Notes: a model not told the origin generated them from the sequence alone. Counted from the first letter of the stretch, positions 29,059-39,269 are shown. The stretch: DNA of 64,000 nucleotides from an uncultured Agathobacter sp. (GCA_934307695.1 CAKRCS010000004.1:1-64000); one strand, 5' to 3'. A program made the numbers and translations.

Positions 29059-30753
29059 CTATGCTAAGAATGTCTCCAATTCCGTCCTGATGGCAGCTTC
29101 GAGTGTGCCTGCTGCCTGCTCATCTGCCGCACTAACGGAAATGTAGAATTTCAGCTTCGGTTCTGTTCCGGAAGGACGTACCACAACGGAGCAGTTGTCC
29201 TCAAGCAGGAACTTAAGAACGTCAGACTTTGGAAGTCCATCCAGCCCCTTTGCATAGTCCAGACAGGTTGTGATCTTCTTGCCGCCGAATGCGGTGATCT
29301 CCCCGCGGAATGCTTTCATGATGTTCTGCATCTTGTCGAAGCCTGCGGCTCCGTCAAACTCATAAGAGTGCAGGGTGTTGAGGCAGTATCCGTAGGCTGC
29401 ATATAACTCGTTTAACTTGTCGATCAGGCTGATTCCCTTGGTCTTGTAGTAAGCGAACATCTCGCAGATCAAAAACGCTCCGTCTACCGCATCCTTGTCG
29501 CGGACATAGGAACCGCTTAAATATCCGTAGCTCTCCTCAAAACCAAAGATGTAAGAGTCTTCCCTGCCCTTTGCCTCCAGATAGCCGATCTGCTCTCCGA
29601 TGAACTTAAATCCGGTCAGCACATTGATTGTGCGTACACCGTAGTGTGCTGCGATCTGCTCTCCAAGGTCTGTGGTAACGATCGTCTTTACCATTACCGC
29701 ATCCTGTGGCATTGTGCCGTTCTTGGTGCGCTGTGCGCAGACATAGTCCAGAAGCAGGCAGCCGGTCTGATTGCCGGACAGTAATACATATTCGCCGTTC
29801 TTGTCCTTAACTGCGATGCCGACACGGTCACAGTCCGGATCGGTTGCAAGCAGAAGGTCTGCATTGCATTTTGCGGCATATTCCATTCCAAGTGCCATTG
29901 CCTCGCGGATCTCCGGGTTCGGGTACGGGCAGGTCGGGAAATTGCCGTCCGGCTTCTCCTGCTCCGGTACTACGGTGATATTGGTAAATCCGGTCTCCTT
30001 CAAGGTTCTTGTAACCGGCTTTAATCCGGTTCCATTTAACGGGGTGTATACGATCGCCACATCGCGGTCGATCACATCATCCTTGCCGAGAAGTGACTGC
30101 TTCTTTACTTCCTCAACAAAATTGGTATACACATCCCCTCCGATGTAAGAGATCTTTCCTGCTGCCATGAGCGCATCAAAATCTCCCAGCTTGACATCCT
30201 CAAAAATATCGAGCTTCTCAATCTCTGCAAGGATCTTCTCTGCTGCTTCCGTAGTAATCTGGCAGCCGTCTGCACCATATACCTTATATCCGTTGTACTT
30301 AGACGGATTGTGGGAAGCGGTTACCATGATTCCTGCTGCACAGTGCAGTGCGCGTACTGCATAGGAAAGGCATGGGGTTGGCATCAGCTCTGTGTAGATG
30401 GCAACCTCGATTCCGTTAGCCGCAAACACGCCGGATGCAACCTTTGCAAACAGATCTGACTTGATTCTCGAATCGTAGCTGACTGCGATCTTTCTGTTCT
30501 CCTCCGGGAAATTGGCATTCACATAGTCGGAAAGTCCCTGTGATGCTTTTGCCACAGTGTAGACGTTCATGCGGTTGGTTCCCGCTCCGATCACGCCGCG
30601 GAGTCCGCCTGTTCCAAATGCAAGATTTCGGTAAAATGCGTCTTCGATTCTGGCATCATCTGCTGCGATGGCGCGAAGCTCTGCCTGTACATCCGTATCC
30701 GCTACCGCTTTTTCTAACCACTTTTCATACTGGTTTCTGATTTCTTCTTTCAT
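29059..30753 (-). CDS. pgcA: Phosphoglucomutase/phosphomannomutase
   Basis: Alpha-D-phosphohexomutase of about 564 residues. The frame opens at 30792; AGGAGG favours the ATG at 30753 (MKEEIRNQYEKWL). The catalytic phosphoserine loop is TASHNPSKYNGYKVY, the metal loop is ATDPDCDRVG, and the phosphate-binding end is VVRPSGTEPKLKFY. It interconverts hexose 1- and 6-phosphates. Upstream of manA and beside a mannan locus whose phosphorylases release mannose-1-phosphate, it is well placed to make mannose-6-phosphate, though it may serve glucose phosphates as well. Confidence 0.9.
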   Translation of the reverse strand: MKEEIRNQYEKWLEKAVADTDVQAELRAIAADDARIEDAFYRNLAFGTGGLRGVIGAGTNRMNVYTVAKASQGLSDYVNANFPEENRKIAVSYDSRIKSDLFAKVASGVFAANGIEVAIYTELMPTPCLSYAVRALHCAAGIMVTASHNPSKYNGYKVYGADGCQITTEAAEKILAEIEKLDIFEDVKLGDFDALMAAGKISYIGGDVYTNFVEEVKKQSLLGKDDVIDRDVAIVYTPLNGTGLKPVTRTLKETGFTNITVVPEQEKPDGNFPTCPYPNPEIREAMALGMEYAAKCNADLLLATDPDCDRVGIAVKDKNGEYVLLSGNQTGCLLLDYVCAQRTKNGTMPQDAVMVKTIVTTDLGEQIAAHYGVRTINVLTGFKFIGEQIGYLEAKGREDSYIFGFEESYGYLSGSYVRDKDAVDGAFLICEMFAYYKTKGISLIDKLNELYAAYGYCLNTLHSYEFDGAAGFDKMQNIMKAFRGEITAFGGKKITTCLDYAKGLDGLPKSDVLKFLLEDNCSVVVRPSGTEPKLKFYISVSAADEQAAGTLEAAIRTELETFLA

Positions 30754-30772
30754 TTTCCTATTTCCTCCTATT

Positions 30773-31711
30773 TTAAACCGGGGTTGATGCAATTATCTCT
30801 AACTGCCCCTCGATTGCTGCCTTTCCGTATCCGTTGCATAAGATCATGTGGTCGCCCTTTTTCACCGGGTGTCCGTCGATCATTCCGCTGCCCTCTACCA
30901 CGCTTACAAGCATAAATGGATACTTCTGCTCAAACGCTGCCAAGCCGTCCACTGCCAGCTTAAAGATCCGGTAATACTGGCACTCGATCAGCTCGTACAG
31001 GCAGTTGACCGGAACATCATCCGTATGGCGCACGCTGTCGCCAATCTCCTTCGCCGGAACCGTGATGACATCAATGCTCTGCTCGATGTGAAGCTCACGC
31101 GGCTTGCCGTTGCTTAAACGGTCATAATCATATACACGGTATGTAATATCGCTGTTCTGCTGGCTCTCAAGGATCAATGTGCCGCCCTTGATCGCATGGA
31201 CAGTACCCGGATCGATCTGTAAGAAGTCGCCCTTTTGGATCGGGATCTCGCGGATAAAGTCTGTCCAGCGTCCGCCGTGGATCATATCGGCAAGTTCTTC
31301 CTTGGTCTGGGCGTTGTGACCGATCACGATCGTTGCATCCTCTTTGCAATCCAATATATACCAGCATTCCATTTTACCATAAGAACCGTTCTCATGGGAA
31401 GAGGCATATGCATCATTCGGATGCACCTGAATGCTCAAATCTGCTTTTGCGTCGATAATCTTGGTCAGAAGCGGGAAACGCTCGCTCTTGTAGTTACCGA
31501 ACAGCTCCGGGTTGGATTTCCAGAGACCGGAAAGCGTCCTGTCCTTAAATTCGCCCTCTTTTACATGGCAGTCTCCGTGCTCATGTGCTGCGATGCCCCA
31601 GCACTCGCCGATATCGTCTCCCTCCACCGGATAACCGAACTCCTCGCGCAGCTTTGTACCACCCCAGATATTGTGCGTAAAGACCGGCTCCAAAAATAAA
31701 ATTTCCTTCAT
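30773..31711 (-). CDS. manA: Mannose-6-phosphate isomerase, class I
   Basis: Zinc enzyme that converts mannose-6-phosphate to fructose-6-phosphate, 312 residues, the short Gram-positive form. Zinc ligands are visible in SIQVHPNDAYA, ECWYIL and GTVHAIKGGT. It lies between a ROK kinase and pgcA (19- and 48-bp gaps), making a three-gene set that carries mannose-1-phosphate and free sugars to glycolysis. Confidence 0.95.
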   Translation of the reverse strand: MKEILFLEPVFTHNIWGGTKLREEFGYPVEGDDIGECWGIAAHEHGDCHVKEGEFKDRTLSGLWKSNPELFGNYKSERFPLLTKIIDAKADLSIQVHPNDAYASSHENGSYGKMECWYILDCKEDATIVIGHNAQTKEELADMIHGGRWTDFIREIPIQKGDFLQIDPGTVHAIKGGTLILESQQNSDITYRVYDYDRLSNGKPRELHIEQSIDVITVPAKEIGDSVRHTDDVPVNCLYELIECQYYRIFKLAVDGLAAFEQKYPFMLVSVVEGSGMIDGHPVKKGDHMILCNGYGKAAIEGQLEIIASTPV

Positions 31712-31759
31712 TTTTCCATTCCTCTCTTTCTATGACTCTTCAAAAAACTTTTCTGTTTC

Positions 31760-32641
31760 TTACTGTTCCTTCTGATATGCCCGCATTCCAAGGTAGACCG
31801 CGCCCAAAATTCCGGCATCGTCCTTTAACGCGGGATGAACGATATAGGAGTCGATATGCTTCTCGATCATCGGGTGATGCACATAGCCTGCAAGCATGTC
31901 GACAACCTTCTTTTGTACCTGTTCCAGCAAGCCTTCCTGATGCATGACTCCGCCGCCCAGTATGACCTTCTCCGGCGAGTACAGCATGATGTAGTTCGCA
32001 ACTGCCTGCGCCAGATAAAAGGCTTCAAGCTCCCAGACCTCTTTCTGATCGTGCAACAGCTTGCCTGGCCTGCCCCAGCGCTTTTCGATCGCGGGGCCGC
32101 TTGCCATGCCCTCCAGACAGCAGCCGTGATACGGGCAGCAGCCTGCAAACGCATCCGTTTCGTGCCTTGCCAGAAGGATATGTCCGCCCTCCGGATGTAC
32201 CAGCCCGTGAAGCGGCTCTCCGTTGATGCACACACCCACGCCGATCCCGGTGCCGACCGTGATATAGATTGCATTATGACAACCCTTTGCAGCGCCCCAC
32301 ACAGCCTCTCCCAGTACGGCTCCGTTTACATCCGTGTCAAAGCCTGCCGGCACGCCGAGCGCTTCCCGGAAGGCTCCGACGATATTGTAATCCGCCCATG
32401 CCAGCTTCGGTGTACTGGTGATGTAACCGTAGGTATCAGACTCCGGGTTCAGATCAACCGGGCCAAAGCATCCGATGCCAAGTGCCCCGATCTCCCTGTC
32501 CTTAAAAAACCCGATCATCTGTGGCACCGTCTCCTGTGGTGTCCGCGTCGGGATCTCCACCCGCTCAAGCAGCTTTCCATCGTCTGTGGCAACCGCGCAG
32601 ACCATCTTTGTTCCGCCCGCTTCAATTCCTCCGATCCGCAT
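31760..32641 (-). CDS. ROK-family sugar kinase (fructokinase/glucokinase-like)
   Basis: A 293-residue ATP-dependent hexokinase of the ROK family. The frame opens at 32677, but GGAAGT and the family start favour the ATG at 32641 (MRIGGIEAGGTKMVCAV). The ATP-binding GGIEAGGTK, the sugar-binding ITVGTGIGVGV, and the zinc-site HETDAFAGCCPYHGCCLEG are present. The sequence resembles ScrK/GmuE-type fructokinases. B. subtilis GmuE sits in a glucomannan operon, so the substrate may be fructose, mannose or glucose freed from mannan; the sequence does not decide. Confidence 0.85.
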   Translation of the reverse strand: MRIGGIEAGGTKMVCAVATDDGKLLERVEIPTRTPQETVPQMIGFFKDREIGALGIGCFGPVDLNPESDTYGYITSTPKLAWADYNIVGAFREALGVPAGFDTDVNGAVLGEAVWGAAKGCHNAIYITVGTGIGVGVCINGEPLHGLVHPEGGHILLARHETDAFAGCCPYHGCCLEGMASGPAIEKRWGRPGKLLHDQKEVWELEAFYLAQAVANYIMLYSPEKVILGGGVMHQEGLLEQVQKKVVDMLAGYVHHPMIEKHIDSYIVHPALKDDAGILGAVYLGMRAYQKEQ

Positions 32642-32709
32642 AATGTAACTTCCTTTCCTAATTATATATGCATGCAATTTTTCATGCTTTTATACTAGCA
32701 TAATTATGG

Positions 32710-32738
32710 TTGTTTCTTCCAGTATGTCCTTATAAAAT
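32710..32738 (+). promoter_or_regulatory. Possible promoter of the GH2 gene
   Basis: TTGTTT, 17-bp spacer and TAAAAT on the plus strand, about 58 bp upstream of the GH2 start in the divergent gap with the ROK gene. Confidence 0.4.
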
Positions 32739-32795
32739 TATAAAGGTAAATATAGTTCGTTACAATACATTCCCCAAAAAGAAGGAAAACATAAC

Positions 32796-35700
32796 ATGAA
32801 AGAAAGCATTTCTCTAAATGGTATTTGGCATTTTCGTCTCGATGCAGCGCAAACCGGTCTGGATGAGCACTTTGAATCCCAAAGCTTCTCCGACACGATC
32901 GAGCTGCCTTCCACCATTGCCCTGTCACAAAAAGGAACTCCAGGCAATGCGAGGGAGACCGGATTTCTGACAGATCCATACGCAATGGAGGGCTTCACCT
33001 GGTATAAAAAGTCCGTCACACTTCCGCTTTCTGCGCTGGATGTCCTAGACGGCGTACATATCCTGCTGACCTTAGAGCGGACACGCATCTCCCATGTGTG
33101 GGTGGATGGCGAAAAAGCCGGAACCTTTGACAGCCTCGTCGCACCGCATGAGTACGACCTGACTCCATATATCCATTCACTTTGCCCGGAGATCACCATT
33201 ATGGTCTCCAACACCGGGTACAAGGTTCCGGGCGGTCATCTGACCTCGCCGGATACCCAGACGAACTGGAACGGAATACTTGGCGATATGCGCCTGACGA
33301 TCCAAAGCGGCATCTCTTTTAAAACGATTGATGCGGTAAGTGATCTTGCAAATGCATCTGCGGTATTGCAGGTATCTGCGGACAATCACACCGATGTCGA
33401 AGCACACGCTGCGCTGACAGTCTCCGCGCGCTCCTGCCGTCTGAAAGAAGCCTTTTTGCAGGCGGATACCAGCATCAGCGATCTGCTTACACAGACTGCG
33501 CCGGCAAGCCACACCGATATGAAGCAGCTCCTTTCCCGAATCTGCCAGACCGGTGATCCGCTTCCGGAAAAAACATATCCGCTTGTCCTTGCACCGGGAA
33601 GCACACAGAATACCTTTACCTATGACTTTGCAAAGGATGTCCTGCTCTGGTCAGAGTACGAGCCAAATCTGTATCTGCTGACGCTCACCCTGACGGATGA
33701 GGAGGGAAATCTCCTCGACGAGCGAACCATCTGGTACGGGCATCGCGATTTTACGGCGGACGGAGATCATTTCTCCATCAATGGACGCCGCACCTTCCTC
33801 CGCGGTAAGCATGACGGAATGATCTTCCCGCTTACCGGCTTTGCCCCGATGAGCGTGGAGGGCTGGTTATCTGTCATGAAAACAGCCAGAGATTTCGGTA
33901 TCAACCACTACCGTTTCCACACCTGTTGCCCGCCGGAGGCAGCCTTTATCGCCGCCGATCTTCTCGGTATCTACATGGAGCCGGAGCTTCCTTTCTGGGG
34001 AACCTTCAACGGACCGGAGGACGAGGGCTACAACGAGGAGGGACAGCACTTCCTTGAGGAAGAGGGCTTTCGTATTCTAAGTCTGTTCTCCTCCCACCCA
34101 TCCTTCTGTATGATGTCGATGGGTAATGAGCTGTGGGGAAATCCGTCCGCGATCAATGATCTGCTTGGCAGGTATAAGGCATTCCGCCCGCAGATTTTAT
34201 TTACACAGGGTTCAAACAACTTCCAGTGGGTGCCGAATATCCAGCCGAATGACGACTTTTTCTGCGGTGTGCGCTTCACCATCGACCGCCAGATCCGCGG
34301 CTCCTACGCGATGTGCGACAAGCCGCTCGGTCATGTGCAGACTGCTGCACCGGACACCCGCTTCAATTATGAGGAAGCGATTCATCCATCCTACGAGCAG
34401 CACCAGAGTGAGCTGTCCGAGGACGGCACTATTGAAATCCAGTACGGCACCGGTGTCAAGCGCGTCAAGCTGACCGAAGCACAGGAAGAGCTTGTACCGA
34501 CGATCCCGGTTGTCTCCCATGAGATCGGTCAGTACTGCACCTTCCCGGATTTTCGGGAGATCGATTCCTACACCGGTGTTCTCAAAGCGGAGAACTTCAG
34601 CGTATTCAAAGAGCGTCTGGAGGAAAAACGTCTCGGCAGTCTCGCCGAGCAGTATTTTAAGAACTCCGGCGCGCTTGCGGTTGCCTGCTACAAGGAAGAA
34701 CTGGAGACCGCACTGCGCACTCCTTCGCTCGCAGGCTACCAGATCCTCGATATTCAGGACTTCTCCGGTCAGGGTACCGCCCTTGTCGGTGTGCTAAATG
34801 CCCTCATGGAGAACAAAGGTCTGGTATCTGCTCCTGAGTGGAGAACCTTCTGCTCGGATGCAGTCGTTCAGGCGGAATTTGACAGCTACCTGCTGACCGC
34901 AAAGAAAGAATTTTCGTTCACGGCATCCCTTGCATTTTTCCGCAAAGAGCCGCTGCTTGGTTCCTCTGTAACTGCAACACTTATCAACCGCACCACACAG
35001 GAGACGGTTGCAGACTTCTGCCAGCCGATTTCGGATATTACAGAGCCGGGACGTCATATCCTCGGCGATTTTAGCTGCATGATCCCGAAAAACAGTTCCG
35101 CTTCCGGTGCAGATAAATACGAGCTTACCATCGCAGTAACCGGTACGGATATCACAAATCACTATACCTTATGGTGCTATGCGGATGGCTCCGACATCCT
35201 TGATGCAATGCCGGCGGCAGCCAGAGAAGCTGCGGTCGCAAATACCGTGTCCGATGCGTTATCACTTTGCCGCGACCACTCACATACGATCCTGTTCCTC
35301 TCCGATGAGGAGAACAAAGCCTCCATCGAGGGAACCTACTGCACCGACTTCTGGTGCTACCACATGTTCCGCATTATCTCCGAGAGCATGGGAAAAGAAA
35401 TCCCGGTCGGAACACTCGGTCTGCTGATCGACAATGAGCATCCTGCATTAAAGGAGTTCCCAAGCTGCACTTACAGCACGCCACAGTGGTATTCCATCGT
35501 GACTGCTTCCCGCTCTACGATCTTAGATGATACGGACATTAAGCCGATCGTGCAGACCATCGACAATTTCGAGCGCAATCACCGGCTCGGCATGATCTAT
35601 GAAGTATACTTAAGCGATCTTAATTCAACACTTCTGATCTGTACGAGCAATCTGCCACAGTTGATGCAAAACGGTTGTGCAGAAGCCGCCCAGCTCTATA

Positions 35701-35801
35701 AGAGCCTCTGCTCTTATGCTGCCGGTGCTTCCGATGCCAGCGGATATGCGTTAAGCTCCAAGGAGCTGTGCGATATCCTGTCTGCATCCGACAACCACTA
35801 A
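32796..35801 (+). CDS. Glycoside hydrolase family 2 exo-enzyme
   Basis: A 1001-residue intracellular GH2 protein with no signal peptide. The jelly-roll sugar-binding domain (about 1-170: LNGIWHFRLD, FTWYKKSVTLP) is followed by an Ig-like domain and a TIM barrel with FLRGKHDGM and the acid/base Glu445 in MGNELWG and likely nucleophile Glu576 in SHEIGQY. The rest forms C-terminal beta domains. GH2 covers beta-mannosidases, beta-galactosidases and beta-glucuronidases; specificity is not readable. It is divergent to the ROK-manA-pgcA set and convergent with the mannan operon, so a role in trimming mannan-derived oligosaccharides is inferred. Confidence 0.8.
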   Translation: MKESISLNGIWHFRLDAAQTGLDEHFESQSFSDTIELPSTIALSQKGTPGNARETGFLTDPYAMEGFTWYKKSVTLPLSALDVLDGVHILLTLERTRISHVWVDGEKAGTFDSLVAPHEYDLTPYIHSLCPEITIMVSNTGYKVPGGHLTSPDTQTNWNGILGDMRLTIQSGISFKTIDAVSDLANASAVLQVSADNHTDVEAHAALTVSARSCRLKEAFLQADTSISDLLTQTAPASHTDMKQLLSRICQTGDPLPEKTYPLVLAPGSTQNTFTYDFAKDVLLWSEYEPNLYLLTLTLTDEEGNLLDERTIWYGHRDFTADGDHFSINGRRTFLRGKHDGMIFPLTGFAPMSVEGWLSVMKTARDFGINHYRFHTCCPPEAAFIAADLLGIYMEPELPFWGTFNGPEDEGYNEEGQHFLEEEGFRILSLFSSHPSFCMMSMGNELWGNPSAINDLLGRYKAFRPQILFTQGSNNFQWVPNIQPNDDFFCGVRFTIDRQIRGSYAMCDKPLGHVQTAAPDTRFNYEEAIHPSYEQHQSELSEDGTIEIQYGTGVKRVKLTEAQEELVPTIPVVSHEIGQYCTFPDFREIDSYTGVLKAENFSVFKERLEEKRLGSLAEQYFKNSGALAVACYKEELETALRTPSLAGYQILDIQDFSGQGTALVGVLNALMENKGLVSAPEWRTFCSDAVVQAEFDSYLLTAKKEFSFTASLAFFRKEPLLGSSVTATLINRTTQETVADFCQPISDITEPGRHILGDFSCMIPKNSSASGADKYELTIAVTGTDITNHYTLWCYADGSDILDAMPAAAREAAVANTVSDALSLCRDHSHTILFLSDEENKASIEGTYCTDFWCYHMFRIISESMGKEIPVGTLGLLIDNEHPALKEFPSCTYSTPQWYSIVTASRSTILDDTDIKPIVQTIDNFERNHRLGMIYEVYLSDLNSTLLICTSNLPQLMQNGCAEAAQLYKSLCSYAAGASDASGYALSSKELCDILSASDNH

Positions 35802-35816
35802 TCCCGCTCCTCCCAA

Positions 35817-35859
35817 AATAAGGCCCATGCCACTTCCGTGGTATGAGCCTTATTTTTTA
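35817..35859. terminator. Bidirectional terminator between GH2 and CE17
   Basis: AATAAGGC(c)CATGCCAC pairs with GTGGTATGAGCCTTATT around TTCC, with T runs in both directions. The CE17 stop codon lies inside its right edge. It ends both convergent units, including the 25-kb mannan operon. Confidence 0.85.
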
Positions 35860-36978
35860 CTTTCCTGATGCGATTACAGACACTAAGTAGAATGGCAGCC
35901 TGTCGTCCTCATGTGTCTCTGTGATCTCGATCACAACATGATGTCTGCCCTTTGTGCCGTGCTCCATTGCGGTATCCAGCACAAGCTTATCTCCCCAGGT
36001 TTCATCAAAGTTTGCATCCAGTGTCAGTGCGTGTTCCTCATCCCCGTCAATCGTCAGCTTAGCGATCGGTGCAGGAAGCTGTATGGTCTTGCGGTACTGC
36101 ACGCCGATGCAGCTGCCTTCGATGTCAAAAGCGATGCGTGCGCCCTTTTCGGTCGCCGTCCATCCGTTCTTAAAAATATCCGTGATGACCTCCTGTGCCG
36201 CGTCATCCTTGGTAAAGCCGGATACTTCCGGTTTGCTGTTCTGGCTGCGGTAACGGACAGAATCCTCGTAAGCATTCTGTGTGAGCGGCTGCGGAAGCTC
36301 CACGATCGGTGCCTCCTCCGGCACATCCAGCTCACCCGCGATCTTGTCCAGATAGTAGGTGATCACGGATGCTACCAGCGCATGTCCCTTATCATTCGGG
36401 TGCAGGTCATCCGGTGTGATCTCGCGGTTCTCGATACGTCCGGCTACAAGCTCCGGATAGATACAGCTTTGCATGCTCACGGACGGCAGCTCGTAATGTC
36501 TTGCAACCTTTCCATGCATAAGCTGTGCGTTTGCGCCGTTGTCATAGCAGACATTGTGAACCAAAAGCACTGCCGGCTGTTTCCTGCAGCCGTATACCTT
36601 GCGTACAAGTCCCTCATACGTTTCGAGGAAGTGCGTTGTACTGCTGTCGTTGACCGAAAACTCGATAATGACAAAATCCGGCTCGTAAGCGAGCAGATCG
36701 CTCTCTGCTCTTGCACATCCGAACTGTGAATCGGTTGCTCCGATTCCCGCGTTGATGTACTTAAACTCTGCCTCCGGAAATGTCTTGCACCACCATTCAT
36801 ATACATGGTACGCATAGCAGAGGTTCGGTGCGGTCGCAAGCGATCCCTGTGTGATGGAGCCTCCCAGAAATCCGACGGTAAGAGCTTCTCCCGCCTTTGC
36901 GCGCTTCATCACAGCCTTGATCCTTGCAAGGTTGCCTCTGTTTGCGATCGCATTCTCATAATTAAGCTTTATTTCCAT
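35857..36978 (-). CDS. CE17-like mannan acetylesterase (SGNH) with C-terminal CBM-like domain
   Basis: Intracellular 373-residue SGNH hydrolase. Block I is FLGGSITQGS (Ser nucleophile), block II includes AGIGATDS, block III FSVNDS, and the Asp/His pair is DLHPNDKGH. Residues about 265-373 form a beta-rich accessory domain. This matches CE17 esterases of Roseburia mannan loci, which remove 3-O-acetyl groups from mannooligosaccharides in partnership with CE2. It is the last gene of the operon, 2 bp after CE2. The family call rests on recall of motifs and context. Confidence 0.8.
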   Translation of the reverse strand: MEIKLNYENAIANRGNLARIKAVMKRAKAGEALTVGFLGGSITQGSLATAPNLCYAYHVYEWWCKTFPEAEFKYINAGIGATDSQFGCARAESDLLAYEPDFVIIEFSVNDSSTTHFLETYEGLVRKVYGCRKQPAVLLVHNVCYDNGANAQLMHGKVARHYELPSVSMQSCIYPELVAGRIENREITPDDLHPNDKGHALVASVITYYLDKIAGELDVPEEAPIVELPQPLTQNAYEDSVRYRSQNSKPEVSGFTKDDAAQEVITDIFKNGWTATEKGARIAFDIEGSCIGVQYRKTIQLPAPIAKLTIDGDEEHALTLDANFDETWGDKLVLDTAMEHGTKGRHHVVIEITETHEDDRLPFYLVSVIASGK

Positions 36979-36980
36979 GA

Positions 36981-38033
36981 CTATTCTCCTTCTCCCCAGA
37001 TATCACCGAGGGAATTTACATAAGCACACAGCTCCTCCGCCATCTGCTCTGCTTCCGGGATGCGGATATGTCCCGGCGTTCCCACTCCGTTCTTGGAATA
37101 CAAGAAATGCGAGACACGATCGCTTCCGATCTCTTTTGTCACCTCATCGATTGCATCGTCCCAGCTCTTGTCGTGGCCTAGGATCGTTGTTGCCAAGATA
37201 AAATGCGCCGCCGGATAAAGCTCCATCAGGTGCTCTACAAATGCGCGGTAGCGCGCTCTCCAATGCTTCGCCTTTTCTCCGTTGTAATCCTTTGCCATGT
37301 AGTCTTCCGGGTTGCTGTCATTCTGTCCGAATGCGACAACGACCAGATTCGGCTGATACAGCGAGAAATCCCACGGCTTTACCGGACCGCATTCATCATT
37401 GTACTCAATCTTGTCATAGCAGGATTCCATACCCACATAATCCGGTCCGTGGAACCATCCGGTATGGTCGAGGAGCGCGATTCCTCCCTGGGATGTGATG
37501 TGAAGCTGCGCGTTCAGCTTGCGCGCCGTGATCCAGGAGTAGGAATACCAGCTGTTGGAGTACTCCCCGTCATGCTGCGGATCAGGCTTGCCAACGTATT
37601 CCACCGCCTCGGAGACCTCCCCGCAGGAAACGCTGTCACCGAATACCTCCATCTTTCGCGTTGGAAGTGCCGGAACCTCGCCAAGCTTTGCGCCCTCGTC
37701 CACCTCAAAGCCGTAAAAGGTTATCGTATGGCAGGAGTCCTTCCGCTTAAACAGCAGAAGGTCATGCATGGTGTCCTCAAGATCCTCCGCGATGGTATAG
37801 CAGCGCTCCTCACTTTGGTCATCGAGTGCGAATTTATCCTGCCTGCCATCGAGGATATAGCCCATGTAATCCGTCCAATAATTTTTGTGATTGGCGATCA
37901 CTGCTTTTACCGAAGTACCGGTAAAGCGCATCCGGATGAAGCTTCCGGCAAATACGATCACCGGTGCTTTCGGATCATCAAAATCAATTCTTCCGCAATA
38001 TTGCAGATTCTTGTTGTCAGGCCAGATTCTCAT
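36981..38033 (-). CDS. CE2-family acetylesterase
   Basis: A 350-residue intracellular esterase with the CE2 layout: an N-terminal beta-sandwich (about 1-120) and a C-terminal SGNH-type domain with nucleophile Ser in FGDSVSCGEV, FGQNDSN, and a His in GHIRIPEAEQMAEEL. In Roseburia intestinalis the CE2 enzyme removes 2-O, 4-O and 6-O acetyl groups from mannooligosaccharides and complements CE17. No signal peptide. It follows GH130_1 after a hairpin (38063-38090) and precedes CE17. Confidence 0.82.
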   Translation of the reverse strand: MRIWPDNKNLQYCGRIDFDDPKAPVIVFAGSFIRMRFTGTSVKAVIANHKNYWTDYMGYILDGRQDKFALDDQSEERCYTIAEDLEDTMHDLLLFKRKDSCHTITFYGFEVDEGAKLGEVPALPTRKMEVFGDSVSCGEVSEAVEYVGKPDPQHDGEYSNSWYSYSWITARKLNAQLHITSQGGIALLDHTGWFHGPDYVGMESCYDKIEYNDECGPVKPWDFSLYQPNLVVVAFGQNDSNPEDYMAKDYNGEKAKHWRARYRAFVEHLMELYPAAHFILATTILGHDKSWDDAIDEVTKEIGSDRVSHFLYSKNGVGTPGHIRIPEAEQMAEELCAYVNSLGDIWGEGE

Positions 38034-38062
38034 AAATAGTTCTCTACCTTTTCTTTATAATT

Positions 38063-38090
38063 GGACAGTTCCGGTCTCCCGGAGCTGTCC
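38063..38090 (-). other. Intercistronic hairpin between GH130_1 and CE2
   Basis: GGACAG(t)TCCGG pairs with CCGGA(g)CTGTCC around a 4-base loop, with no T run. It probably acts as an RNA processing or stability element inside the operon rather than a terminator. Confidence 0.5.
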
Positions 38091-38099
38091 GCCTTTGAT

Positions 38100-39269
38100 T
38101 TATTTTAACAATTCAAGGTTCTTCCTGATAAGGTCGCAGCGTTGTGCAACACACTCCACGGAACGTCCCGGATCCTGCGGTGTATTAAATACATAATCGA
38201 TCAGCTTGTCGATCGTGGTTGTTGCAACATGCATTCTCGTATCGGAAGATGCGTAGTAGATAAATACTTCGTTCTTGTCGTTTACGATCGCTCCGTTGGT
38301 AAATACAACATTGCTTACGTCTCCGACGCGCTCGCCCTCTCTTGGTCCGATCAGAAGTCCGGACGGCTCTGCGATCACCTTGGACGGATCATTTAAGTCT
38401 GTTGCAAACGCATAAATGACATAGCGGAGTCCTGCTGCGGTGTTACGGACACCGTGTGCGATATGGATCCAGCCCTTGTCTGTCTTGATCGGAGGTGCAC
38501 CTGCGCCGTTCTTTGCCTCGGTGATGGTGTGATACTTGCGGAGGCTGGTCATCTTCTCCTCATCGATCACTGCGTGTGTGATGTCATCGCACAGACCAAA
38601 TCCGATTCCGCCGCCGCTTCCGGTCTCGATGAAATCATCCATCGGACGGGTATAGAACGCATACTTGCCATCTACAAATTCCGGATGGAGCACAACATTT
38701 CTCTGCTGTGGGGAGCGCAGTGTCGTCAGATTGTCCAGTCTCTCCCAATGCTTCAAGTCCTTGGTTCTAACGATTCCGGCTGCTGCAACTGCTGCGGAGA
38801 GATCATTTACGGTAGTGTCCTTGCTCTCGGAGCAGAATACGCCATAGATGTAACCGTCCTCATGCTGTGTCAGACGCATATCGTACACGTTTGTCTCCTC
38901 TGGGCAGGTGTCATCCAACAGGATCGGATAATCCCAGAAGCGGAAATTGTCGATTCCGTTGTCGCTCTCAGCCACACCGAAGAAGGATTTTCTGTCATTT
39001 CCTTCAATGCGGGCAACCAGATAATATTTTCCGTTTAAGTAGATCGCGCCGGAGTTCATGACCGCATTAACGCCGAGGCGCTCCATGAAATATGGGTTTG
39101 TCTCCTCGTTCACGTCATACTGCCAGAACAGCGGGATATGATTTCTGGTAAGCACCGGATACTCATATCTGTCATAGATTCCGTTGTAAAAATCCTGCTT
39201 CACAACGTTTTTTCTTGTGATCAATTCTTCCTGCTTTGCAAGCAGTTCCTTGTACTTTGGATGAACCAT
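38100..39269 (-). CDS. GH130_1 4-O-beta-mannosyl-glucose phosphorylase
   Basis: Intracellular phosphorylase that splits beta-1,4-mannosyl-glucose with phosphate to mannose-1-phosphate and glucose. The frame overlaps the epimerase, but AGGAGG before the ATG at 39269 gives [16 protein letters not shown], 389 residues. Five-blade propeller motifs include [19 protein letters not shown], the catalytic Asp in NVYDMRL, and phosphate-site residues in [13 protein letters not shown] and AGAPPIKT. Subfamily 1 is assigned from overall likeness to mannosylglucose phosphorylases and from the partner epimerase directly upstream. Confidence 0.87.
   Translation of the reverse strand: MVHPKYKELLAKQEELITRKNVVKQDFYNGIYDRYEYPVLTRNHIPLFWQYDVNEETNPYFMERLGVNAVMNSGAIYLNGKYYLVARIEGNDRKSFFGVAESDNGIDNFRFWDYPILLDDTCPEETNVYDMRLTQHEDGYIYGVFCSESKDTTVNDLSAAVAAAGIVRTKDLKHWERLDNLTTLRSPQQRNVVLHPEFVDGKYAFYTRPMDDFIETGSGGGIGFGLCDDITHAVIDEEKMTSLRKYHTITEAKNGAGAPPIKTDKGWIHIAHGVRNTAAGLRYVIYAFATDLNDPSKVIAEPSGLLIGPREGERVGDVSNVVFTNGAIVNDKNEVFIYYASSDTRMHVATTTIDKLIDYVFNTPQDPGRSVECVAQRCDLIRKNLELLK

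Noticed and set aside
31835..32698. 287-codon plus-strand frame opposite the ROK kinase
   Set aside because: Complement of a well-supported gene; no domain and no ribosome binding site.
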